Origin: Opitutales bacterium
GTDB taxonomy: Bacteria > Verrucomicrobiota > Verrucomicrobiia > Opitutales > UBA953
Assembly (NCBI GenBank): GCA_024697185.1
Contig: JAILGB010000028.1
Location: forward strand, 1-62,214
Direction: 5' to 3'
Length of the DNA stretch: 62,214 nt
Part shown: positions 9,193 through 17,400 of the stretch, in pieces
How positions within the stretch are numbered: the first letter of the stretch is position 1
Layout: the number at the start of each line of letters is the position of its first letter
Made by a program: the position numbers and the translations under genes
Notes under the pieces: generated by a model
The model's input: the letters and a program-made list of their open reading frames with translations, nothing else
Told to the model about the DNA's origin: nothing
Databases searched by the model: none

Positions 9193-9708
9193 TTATTGCC
9201 CGGGAACTCCGATTTCCTCGTCAACGATGCGTTCGGGGAGGCTGTTCCCGCCACATTGTGCGCGATAGGCGCAAAACGTTCCCGCGCGGGCGTATTTGTC
9301 ATAAACGGGCCAAACGAGAATGTTGTCGCTCGGCGGGATCGCGATTTTATCAATCTCTTCGCGTTCAAAAAACTCAAAATTGCCCTCGTCAATTGTCGCG
9401 GGAACGCGGTTCATCGTCTTTTTGCAGTCAAACAAAAACATCAGCCAATGGCCGCTGCCTTCGTAACCGCGCTCGGAAACCATGCCGAACAAATGCAAAT
9501 CCGCGGGAACGAGATCAATTCCCACTTCCTCTTTTGCCTCGCGACAGGCGCATTCAAACGGCGATTCTCCGATTGCCATTTCAAGCTTGCCGCCGATCGG
9601 ACTCCAACAATTTTGATTGGGCGCTTTTTTGCGGCGGATCATCAAATGGCGTCCCTGCCCGTCGCGGACAAAAATCAAAACAGAAATTTTAAACGGAAGA
9701 ATTTCCAT
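9193..9708 (-). CDS. Nudix hydrolase with a 2-residue insertion in the Nudix box
   Basis: The 171-residue protein carries a Nudix box at about residues 39-64, with GGKLE, GES and REAKEEVGI in order. Between the first Glu and the Gly-Glu pair there are three residues (MAI) rather than the usual one, so the box is two residues longer than the consensus G-x5-E-x7-REUxEExGU, while the catalytic REAKEE is intact. It should hydrolyse a nucleoside diphosphate linked to another group; substrate not predictable. The C-terminal 30 residues (from the segment YRAQCGGNSLPERIV) are extra to the fold. It starts 9 bp after the RlmI-like gene and precedes alr, so these three form one operon. Confidence 0.88.
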   Translation of the reverse strand: MEILPFKISVLIFVRDGQGRHLMIRRKKAPNQNCWSPIGGKLEMAIGESPFECACREAKEEVGIDLVPADLHLFGMVSERGYEGSGHWLMFLFDCKKTMNRVPATIDEGNFEFFEREEIDKIAIPPSDNILVWPVYDKYARAGTFCAYRAQCGGNSLPERIVDEEIGVPGQ

Positions 9709-9717
9709 AAGCCGAAT

Positions 9718-10929
9718 TTACCAAACAATTGCCCAAAGCGCTTTGAGATACCGTCCCTCCGGATAGTTGGACATTACGGGATGGTCGAGTCCGGGTCCCG
9801 TGCGCTCGATAATTTGCAAACGCCGCCCCAAACGGTGCGCGACGCGAATGATCAGCTGTTCAAAATCTTCCGTCTGCAAAAGTCCCGAACAGGAGTTCGT
9901 CACAAACAGGCCGCCCCGTTTGACCAGCGGGAGCACCGCTTTGTTCATATCGTGATACTTGGCGTAACCGTCCTCGTAATCGTCACGGCCGTTGATCAAC
10001 TTGGGCGGATCGAGCACCACGACATCAAACGACTCGCCATTCGCCTGCATTTGACGGGCATAAGAAAAAGTGTCGGCGTGAACAAAATTGATCCGCGTCT
10101 GGTTGAGATTGGCATTCCGTTTTGCCTGCGCAATCGCTTTTTCGTCCAAGTCCACGCCCGTCACCTCCGCCGCTCCCGCAAGTTTCGCCGACAGGGAGAA
10201 ACCGCCCGAATAACAACAAAGATCCAAGACGCGCGCGCCCTTGCAAAATGTCGCCAAACGCGCACGATTGTCGCGCTGGTCGCAAAAAAATCCGGTCTTG
10301 TGACCGTTTTCAAAATCCACCGCATAGCGGATCCCGTTCTCACGAATTTTGATTTCCCTCAAACCCGGCGTATGAAAATCCTCACAACCGCGCGCGCACT
10401 CCATCGACCCGAAACCTTTGACCAACTGAATCGTCTCGCGGCTTGTCCCCAGTTCGCGATGAAAAACCGGCAGCCATTCGCGAATGCGCTGATAAACCGC
10501 CAACGTAAAAATCTCCACAGACAAAACATCGCCGTATTTATCGACAACCAAACCGTTCAAACCGTCCGCATCGCCGTGAACGACCCGGAACGCATCCGTT
10601 TTTTCCGGCAGCCGCAAAATCTGCGTCCGCAAACGAATCGCCCGCAAAATCAACTGCTCAAAATAATCCTCCGGCAACGCCTCCGTCGAATGGGAAAAAA
10701 TACGCAGGGGAATATTCGCCTGACGATTGTAAAATCCGTGACCGAAAAGACTGCCGTCCTTGCCGTAAACCGCAACTTGCGTTCCCGCCGGAATCGCCGG
10801 TCCGCTCGCCAGCCCGATAAAACGGGGAAAAACATTGGGCGAATAAGTCATATATTTTAACTGCACCCAAGGCGCGGGACGAGACGACGGCGGGACCGCC
10901 CGATCGTTTTCTTTACGTTCAAAATCCAT
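9718..10929 (-). CDS. RlmI-like 23S rRNA m5C methyltransferase
   Basis: Start ATG at 10929 (MDFERKEND) gives 403 residues. Order of parts: N-terminal PUA-like region (FIGLASGPAIPAGTQVAVYG), an EEHEP-like middle domain (VVHGDADGLNGLVVDKYG), then the Rossmann methyltransferase with RVLDLCCYSGGFSLSA (motif I), VVVLDPPKLI (motif IV) and VTNSCSG (motif VI with the catalytic Cys). This is the architecture of RlmI, which makes m5C1962 in 23S rRNA; orthologous family members in other phyla can differ in target. It is first in an operon with the Nudix gene and alr, and is divergent from the secreted transglutaminase-like gene. Confidence 0.88.
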   Translation of the reverse strand: MDFERKENDRAVPPSSRPAPWVQLKYMTYSPNVFPRFIGLASGPAIPAGTQVAVYGKDGSLFGHGFYNRQANIPLRIFSHSTEALPEDYFEQLILRAIRLRTQILRLPEKTDAFRVVHGDADGLNGLVVDKYGDVLSVEIFTLAVYQRIREWLPVFHRELGTSRETIQLVKGFGSMECARGCEDFHTPGLREIKIRENGIRYAVDFENGHKTGFFCDQRDNRARLATFCKGARVLDLCCYSGGFSLSAKLAGAAEVTGVDLDEKAIAQAKRNANLNQTRINFVHADTFSYARQMQANGESFDVVVLDPPKLINGRDDYEDGYAKYHDMNKAVLPLVKRGGLFVTNSCSGLLQTEDFEQLIIRVAHRLGRRLQIIERTGPGLDHPVMSNYPEGRYLKALWAIVW

Positions 10930-10998
10930 AGCAACAAGTTTAAGCAGTTCCAGAGACAAACGCAAAAAATATTACTCGCGGGAACGCCGGCTAACGCA

Positions 10999-11004
10999 TA
11001 AAAT
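10999..11004 (+). promoter_or_regulatory. Candidate -10 element, leaderless type
   Basis: TAAAAT ends exactly 7 nt before the ATG at 11012. No good -35 is seen 17 nt upstream; that position holds a GCGGGAACG word (10978-10986 region). Confidence 0.4.
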
Positions 11005-11011
11005 AGTGAAC

Positions 11012-12634
11012 ATGAAAACCCCTCATTTCCCTGTTCTCAAAACAGCCCTGGCTCTGACGATTGCTCTCGCGGGAACGACTCTTTTCGCCGCCGAAGACAA
11101 GAGCATAAAAATCGACAAAGCCGTCATGGGGGAAAGCCTCACCGGCGCCGAGTGGAAAAATGTCAAAAACCAAAAACGTAAACTCGCAAATAAAATTTTA
11201 AATCTCATCCCGTCAGAAAAACCGAGCGACAAGGAGATCACCGCATTTTTAAAGGCTCCCGAAAATCGCATTTTGCTCAATCGCTGGTATTTTACGGACA
11301 CCTTCGGGAACGCCGTTGCGGCAGCCGCCTCCGGCAAAGAGAAAAAAGTGCTTTTCCAAGTCCTCTCCGACGAAGATTGGCTCAACGGCTTTCTTTATTC
11401 GGGACGACTCGACAATACGGACAATTTTTTGCCGTTTTTTATGAAAATCGCCGCAAGCGATAAAAAAATGCAGGACGATCCCGTGACACGAAAAATCGCA
11501 GTCGCAACCGCCGGCGAGTATTCCCGCCAGGAACAGACCGACGACAAGACGATGTTGCGCCGTTACCGCTTTTTTGCAAAAAGCTACCGCGAAGAACTGC
11601 TCAACAGCACCTTCAAGGATCTCGACTATTGGGATATGCGCATCATCTGCGGCTGGGCAAGTCACAACGGCAGCAATTGGGGCAACGAAACCTCCCTGCG
11701 CTGGTCCCGCGACAACGTCAAACAGCCCGAAGCCGGCTATGCAAGTCGCGGAGGAGAAATCCACCAGCTCAACTACAGACTTTTTAACATTTGCGGCGAC
11801 ACCGTCCAAGGCGCCGATTATTACAGAGCCTATGTTCCCGTATTTACCGAACGCGCCGGCATCAACCAGGCGGCGATGTCCTACGAGGTCGGAGCGGTCT
11901 GCGGCGGCGTTTCCCACTATGGGGCGAGTGCCGCCATCGCCAACGGCGTTCCCGCCGTCACCATGGGAGAACCCGGACACTGCGCTTTTGCGACACGCAA
12001 CAACGGCAAATGGATCGACAACAACAGCATTGAATGGAAACGTTCGACCCACTGGACACAAACCGGAGAACGGGAATGGGCGTTCCTTTTCAATATGCAA
12101 GATGCGTTTTCCAACAAAAAAGACTGCATCGCCGCAATGCAACGGATCGCCATCGCAAAACTTTTCCAAAAAACCCAAAATCTGCCGGGCGCCGCAGAAA
12201 TCGCAGTCCAAGCCATTGAAACCCAGCCGATCAACTACATCGTCTGGCAATACGCGACTGACATTATCGCCGCCCAAAAAAAACAGGATCCCGCCGTTTG
12301 GCAAAAGCTCAACGGAATCGCCCTCCAAGCTTTTTGCAAAAAATATCCCAATGTCGGCGCGCGTTGCCTTCAAAAACTTGTTTATCCCCGTTTGATGCCC
12401 CTCCTCAACGATGACAAAAAGAAAGTGGAAATCCTCGCCTCTTTTTGGAATGCGACAGAAACGCACGGTCCGGCGTCATGGGAAATGGAAACGTTCTTTG
12501 ATGCCCAAAAATCCTTTGCGGGAACGGCGAGCGACGCTTATCTCAAAGCCACAAAAGCCGCCGTCAAAGGCAAACAGCAGATCGAAGGCGTTTTTGACAA
12601 TTGGGCGGCTGGCAACGAACCGCTAAAACGATAA
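11012..12634 (+). CDS. Secreted protein with transglutaminase-like core
   Basis: This 540-residue protein begins with a signal peptide (MKTPHFPVLKTALALTIALA, then GTTLFAAED). In the middle, VGAVCGGVSHYGASAAIANG is followed by GEPGHCAFATRNNGKWIDN, giving a Cys, a His and an Asp in the order and spacing of transglutaminase/papain-like folds. I infer a transglutaminase-like domain at about residues 285-345; the flanking regions are helical. Substrate and role are unknown; it may cross-link or cleave an envelope protein. It is one of few plus-strand genes and stands alone, with a terminator downstream. An in-frame GTG at 11006 would only add two residues. Confidence 0.7.
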   Translation: MKTPHFPVLKTALALTIALAGTTLFAAEDKSIKIDKAVMGESLTGAEWKNVKNQKRKLANKILNLIPSEKPSDKEITAFLKAPENRILLNRWYFTDTFGNAVAAAASGKEKKVLFQVLSDEDWLNGFLYSGRLDNTDNFLPFFMKIAASDKKMQDDPVTRKIAVATAGEYSRQEQTDDKTMLRRYRFFAKSYREELLNSTFKDLDYWDMRIICGWASHNGSNWGNETSLRWSRDNVKQPEAGYASRGGEIHQLNYRLFNICGDTVQGADYYRAYVPVFTERAGINQAAMSYEVGAVCGGVSHYGASAAIANGVPAVTMGEPGHCAFATRNNGKWIDNNSIEWKRSTHWTQTGEREWAFLFNMQDAFSNKKDCIAAMQRIAIAKLFQKTQNLPGAAEIAVQAIETQPINYIVWQYATDIIAAQKKQDPAVWQKLNGIALQAFCKKYPNVGARCLQKLVYPRLMPLLNDDKKKVEILASFWNATETHGPASWEMETFFDAQKSFAGTASDAYLKATKAAVKGKQQIEGVFDNWAAGNEPLKR

Positions 12635-12671
12635 AAAAATTGCCGGCTGTTTGCGCAGCCGGCATTTTTTT
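12633..12671 (+). terminator. Rho-independent terminator, probably bidirectional
   Basis: TGCCGGCTG and CAGCCGGCA form a 9-bp GC-rich stem with a 6-nt loop, preceded by seven A and followed by seven T. It sits between two convergent genes and can serve both strands. Confidence 0.9.
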
Positions 12672-12686
12672 GCGGGAACGGCAAAA

Positions 12687-13415
12687 CTATTCCGTCGGCT
12701 TCGTCCCGTTACATTTTGGGAATTGGCTGCAGGACCAAAAAGTTTTTCCGGCGCAACGCCCGCGTTTTGCCTTTTTCAAAACCATCTGCGCGCCGCATTT
12801 CGGACAAGCGGGAGATGCTTTTTCGGGAACGCCGTCTATTGCGGGAACACCGTTTTCAGAAGCGTTTTTTTCGGGAACGGCTTTTTTCGCCTGTCGCTGC
12901 GGGAACGCCATTTTCGCTGACGCGACATGCTTCGGTGTGTTTTTTTTGAGCGCGAGCCACAATTCATCCATGGAAGACGAAAGACAACGCGTGTCGCTGA
13001 CAACCGGCATAAAATTATTGTCGCCGTCCCAACGCGGAACGACATGACAGTGCAAATGTTTGGGAATGCCGGCTCCGGCGGAAGCTCCGATATTAAAGCC
13101 GATATTAAAACCGTGCGGGTGGAGCGTTTCCGTTATAATTTTTTGCGCGAGCGCGATCGTTTCCATCAGATCCGCGCGCTCTTCCTCCGTCAGATCGACA
13201 AGCGACGGCACGGCACGATACGGGATCACCATGACATGCCCCGCATTATACGGGAACGCATTCATCACGATGTAACAGGTCTTGCCGCGATAAAGCAAAT
13301 GGACTTTTTTTTCGTCACTTTGCCTGGGAATCTCGACAAAGGGATCTTCCCACTTGGGACCGTCTTGCTTGGCGCTGACATAAGCCATCCGCCAAAAAGG
13401 ATAAAGCATTTTCAT
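12687..13415 (-). CDS. HIT-family hydrolase fused to a topoisomerase-type zinc ribbon
   Basis: Residues 36-160 form a HIT domain with NAGHVMVIPYR and the histidine triad HLHCHVVPRW (His120, 122, 124), as in Ap4A hydrolase/phosphorylase-type proteins that cut nucleotide phosphoramidates or dinucleoside polyphosphates. Residues 203-238 form a zinc ribbon of the kind found at the C-terminus of DNA topoisomerase I (Cys204, Cys207, Cys229, Cys235). The linker between them (about 165-202) is unusual: its tripeptides FPQ, VPE, VPA and VPE are each encoded by a copy or near-copy of the CGTTCCCGC word, four in some 90 bp of coding sequence. The start is 3 bp after the ribF stop, so the two are co-transcribed. 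Confidence 0.85.
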   Translation of the reverse strand: MKMLYPFWRMAYVSAKQDGPKWEDPFVEIPRQSDEKKVHLLYRGKTCYIVMNAFPYNAGHVMVIPYRAVPSLVDLTEEERADLMETIALAQKIITETLHPHGFNIGFNIGASAGAGIPKHLHCHVVPRWDGDNNFMPVVSDTRCLSSSMDELWLALKKNTPKHVASAKMAFPQRQAKKAVPEKNASENGVPAIDGVPEKASPACPKCGAQMVLKKAKRGRCAGKTFWSCSQFPKCNGTKPTE

Positions 13416-13418
13416 AAT

Positions 13419-14390
13419 TCAAGTTTTGTTTTTTTCTAAAAATTTTTGAAGCGCCGCAGTCTTGTCTTGTTCCAATTGCGACTTTAAAGCCTCAAGCGAT
13501 AAAAATTTTTGTTCGGGTCGCAAAAAAGAAATCAGGGAAACACGGACCTTCGCTCCGTATCCCGGCACGGGCGTTCCCGCGGGAACGAGCAAATGACTTT
13601 CGAGCAGAGGCGCCATTGTTTTCAAATCACCGATTGTCGGCCGCACACCGTAATTGGCGACACCTTCAAAATCCGTTCCCGTCTCCAAATCAACAAGCCG
13701 GACAGCATAGGCGCCAAACGGCACCCGTGTTTCCGGAGTCCATGGGACATTGAGCGTCGGGAATCCGATCGTCCTGCCGAGACGATTGCCGCCGATCACC
13801 GTTCCCGTCATAAAATAATCTTCCGACAACATCGCATTGGCAGCTTCTATCTGCCCAGATTCGAGAGCCGCGCGAATTCGTGTCGAGGAGACCGGCGCGC
13901 CCTCCCATTTTACGGCGGGAACGGCTGTCGAGTCGATTCCCGACCGCATCGCCAACACGGGCAAGTCTTTTGTATTACCGGCGCGGCGGGAGCCAAAATG
14001 AAAGTTTTCACCGCAATAAACCGCCGCGAGAGAAGGAATTTTTTTCTTCAAATAACTCAAAAAATCTTGCGCGGGAATGGCGGCGAACTCGCGCGTGAAC
14101 GGCTCGCAGACAATTTTTTCAAAACCGCAATCTTCAAAAATCTGAAAGCGCTGTTCGAGCGGATAAATCAATTTTACAGCTCCCGTTCCCGCGAAAAGCA
14201 CTTGCGGGTGCGGGTCAAAAGTCAAAACGGCGGGAACGCCGTTCGCCTTCCGCGCTCCCGCGACTGCCGCTTGAAAAATGGCGCGATGACCGCGGTGCGC
14301 GCCGTCAAAGACACCCAAAGCCAAATGAACGGGACGCTCCCGGTCCGGGAACGCCCGGGCTGCATTTTGCAATGTAACGATTTTAGACAT
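13419..14390 (-). CDS. ribF: Bifunctional riboflavin kinase / FAD synthetase
   Basis: Start ATG at 14390 (MSKIVTLQ) gives 323 residues. The N-terminal FAD synthetase domain shows LGVFDGAHRGHRAIF (HxGH-like nucleotidyltransferase motif), LTFDPHP and CGENFHFGSRRAG, and the S-S-T-R-I-R motif (VSSTRIRAAL). The C-terminal flavokinase domain has GGNRLGRTIGFPTLNV and GVANYGVRPT, with LESHLL. It makes FMN and then FAD from riboflavin. It is notably rich in the GGGAACG word (about ten copies in under 1 kb), including a perfect 16-bp palindrome CGTTCCCGCGGGAACG at 13572-13587 where two copies overlap. It precedes the HIT gene by 3 bp. Confidence 0.95.
   Translation of the reverse strand: MSKIVTLQNAARAFPDRERPVHLALGVFDGAHRGHRAIFQAAVAGARKANGVPAVLTFDPHPQVLFAGTGAVKLIYPLEQRFQIFEDCGFEKIVCEPFTREFAAIPAQDFLSYLKKKIPSLAAVYCGENFHFGSRRAGNTKDLPVLAMRSGIDSTAVPAVKWEGAPVSSTRIRAALESGQIEAANAMLSEDYFMTGTVIGGNRLGRTIGFPTLNVPWTPETRVPFGAYAVRLVDLETGTDFEGVANYGVRPTIGDLKTMAPLLESHLLVPAGTPVPGYGAKVRVSLISFLRPEQKFLSLEALKSQLEQDKTAALQKFLEKNKT
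13572..13587. repeat. Two overlapping GGGAACG words forming a 16-bp palindrome
   Basis: CGTTCCCGCGGGAACG inside ribF: a left-hand and a right-hand copy of the recurrent nonamer share the central CGCG. It encodes part of LLVPAGTPVPG. Confidence 0.9.
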
Positions 14391-14397
14391 ACAAATC

Positions 14398-14434
14398 GGG
14401 CGCGACGGAAAAATTTTCTTTATCCGCCGCGCCC
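14398..14434 (-). terminator. Hairpin after the autotransporter gene
   Basis: On the minus strand GGGCGCGGCGGA pairs with TCCGTCGCGCCC (12 bp, one G-T) around an A/T-rich loop, 14 bp after the autotransporter stop. There is no clear T-run after it, so it may act as an mRNA 3' stabiliser or partial terminator ahead of ribF. Confidence 0.55.
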
Positions 14435-14447
14435 CATTCATCAATTT

Positions 14448-17400
14448 TTAGAAGCGCGCGCGCAAACCGACATTCACACCGTGCGATGTTGTCTCTTCGA
14501 AATCGCTTTCATACGTGTAGCCGACGTTGAGCGACCACGAATTGTCGAAACGGTATTCGACGCGAGGTCCGACGGAGAATGTGGTTTCGTTTGCGTAATA
14601 GGCGGTCGCCTTTGTCTTGGCTCCGGCGTAACTGCCGCCCTGGAATGTCGCTTTGATATCACTATCGTTGTCAACAAACTCATGACGCAAGGCGCAATCG
14701 AGAGAGAAACGCCACTGCGCGGACGGAGCCCAAGTCAAGCTCGTTCCCGCAACACCTCGCACGGACAGACGATCGTAAGAATCGACATTATAAGCGATAG
14801 CCGCCGAACCCGTTTCTTCAAACTCGTTGACGATCATATAATCCAAATCAAGACCGACATACGGCGAAAGGTGGAAACTGTCGCTAAGGATGAAGACGCG
14901 GCCCAATGTTGCGGACAAGCCGAAATCATAACCGTTTGTCTCGCCTTCCGCGACGCCCAAAACCGTGTTGCGTTTTGTATCAAAAGCGCTAAAGCCGAAA
15001 TGCGCGCCGAGCCCGAGATAGGAATAGTCATCGAGCATTTGCTGGGCGTAGAGTCCGATGCTAAGCGTGTCATTCTCATGCTTGCCGGCGCTGTTGTGCA
15101 GATTCGCTTTGCCGGTGACATAAGTGACATTGACGCCCGCAAGCGCTTTTTGGGAGAGGAGCGTATCGACACCCGCCTGCAATCCGTAAGAACGGAGATC
15201 GTAGTGCGGATTGCCGCCGTTGCTGGTTTTCGTGTCGGAGGAACTGCCAATCGCATTGGCATAGCCCATCGTCTTTTCACGCGAGACGATATTGTAAACG
15301 GCGCGATCGTAGCGGCGCTGTTCGAGTCTCTGGCGCAAAAGATCGTTTTCCGTCCGAGCCACCGAGAGAGACAAATCGCTCAAGGCGCCGAAGGAGACAG
15401 GCGAGAACGCCGACAAAATTGCGCTTTGGTCGCCGGCGGACTGATTGACCGCCGTCCAAATCGCGCTCGTCTGATCACTGTCAATCAAATCTGCAAAACC
15501 GCCCAAGCCCTTAGCGTGTTCGGACGCGATATACTGATTGACAAAAATCTGTCCGGAACGAAGTGCCGCACTCAAAACGGTGCCGTCGCCCAATTTGAAT
15601 GTCGCCGCACTGTCGATTACGGTCGTTCCCGCAACAGTCATCAAGACAGAATCTGCCGGGATCGCGCTCAAGACAACATTTGCCGTGCTCGTGAATGTCG
15701 CATCGCCCGTTACCGCAATCGGCACTGCGGAGACGACATAATCGCCACTGACGAGCAAATTGCCCGCAATCGTCAAAGCCGGAGTCGATCCCGGTGTCAA
15801 CGATGCCGTTGACATGCCCGAACGGACATTTACAGTGCCGCCATTGTCAACCGTAAGATTGCCGCCGACGAGAGCCCCGCTCAATGTCAGTGTGCTGCCG
15901 GACAAAACGCGCAACGAAAGCGCGCCCGTGCCGACCGGACCGGAAGCCTTCGCCGTGCCGTCGATCGCGAGCGTTCCCGCGGATGACGCGTTAAGCATCG
16001 TATAATAATTGTCAAGATTCAAGAGCGACGTTCCCGTCGTCAACTTGAGGGTGGCATTGTTTGCCGCCGATGCGACAAAATTAATCGTTCCCGCCACAGA
16101 GGCAAGATCCGAAGCCGTCATATTGACCGTGCCGGTTTCAATTTCCAACGTTCCCGTAAATCCGCTTGCCGGTGCCCAATCGAGTTCGCGCGCGGCACTC
16201 GCATACTTGACACGCAGCGCACCGCTGCCCGCCAAGGTCGCGTTGTCACCGAGCGTCGCCGAATAATTCTTGGAAGAATAGACCAGCGTCGCTCCGCTGT
16301 CGATCTGCACCGTTCCCGCGAAATCGCTCGCCGAGGAAATTTCGGTCGTTCCCGAAACAAATTCAAGCGTTCCCGTTCCCGCGATCACTTTGCCGATACT
16401 GGCTGTTCCGCTCGTTCCCGCCACTTGGAGAGTGGCTCCGGAGGCGATCGTGACTGTTCCGTTCGAGCTTGTGCCCAAGGAATTTGTAACAACAGTCGTT
16501 CCCGCATTGAGGGCGATATCCAAATCCGTGCCAAAATCTGCACCGAGCGTCAGCGTTCCCGCGCCCGTCTTAGTGACCGTCGCGGTAGAATCGCCCTTGA
16601 GCTTGCCGCCGAATGTGAAATCGGAACTCGTGTCAAAATCGAGCGTCGCCGAGGATTCGACAATGATCGAATTGTCAAGATCCGAGACAATCGTCAGCGT
16701 ATTGCCACTGCCGACCTGCAAAAGCAAATCGCCGGAATTGCTGCCGAGATCGCCGAGCTTTGCCGTCGTCGAAATCTTCAGGCTACCGCTACCGGCGAAA
16801 TCACCCGTGAGCGTTCCCGCCGCGGATGTCGCCAAACCGGCAACTTCAAACGTTCCCGCATCATCGATTGAAACCGTCTGCGTGGAGTTGAAGGTTTGCA
16901 CCGCAAGCGTTCCCGCCATAACACGCGCCGAACCCGTAAACTCCTTGCTCAATGTCCATTTGCCCATGCCCGTCTTCTTGACTTGGGCCGCGCCCGCCGC
17001 CAAATCAAAGGTCGAGCCTTCGCCGCCGTTAACTAACGTCAAAACTGCACCGGCAACAGGATTTGTCGTCCACGAACCCGTGATGACAGCGCCGCCCTTG
17101 TCGCTTTCGTGAGAGAAGGTCGCACCGCTGCTGCTCGCCGTATAAACCGCATCAATCGTGCGATAAGTCGAACCGCTCATCGGGACAAGCGAACCGGATT
17201 CAAGATTCAAAGCCGTTTCAAGAACCGCCGCGCCGGCAAAAACAATCTTCGTGCCGGATTCGACGGATGTCACCGCCAAAGTGCCGCTCGACAAAGTGAT
17301 CGTGCCGCTGATATCGATGTTCCCGCCGATAAAGGCCTTTGAACCGCCCGTCTTGGAGATCGAGCCGCTGCCGCTAACCGCGCCGGCGACAATAACGGCG

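Noticed and set aside
13509-15812. Long open frames opposite ribF and the autotransporter, and others up to 630 codons inside the autotransporter region
   Set aside because: They lie antisense to confidently assigned genes, are rich in Arg/Gln as expected of a shadow frame and show no recognisable domain.
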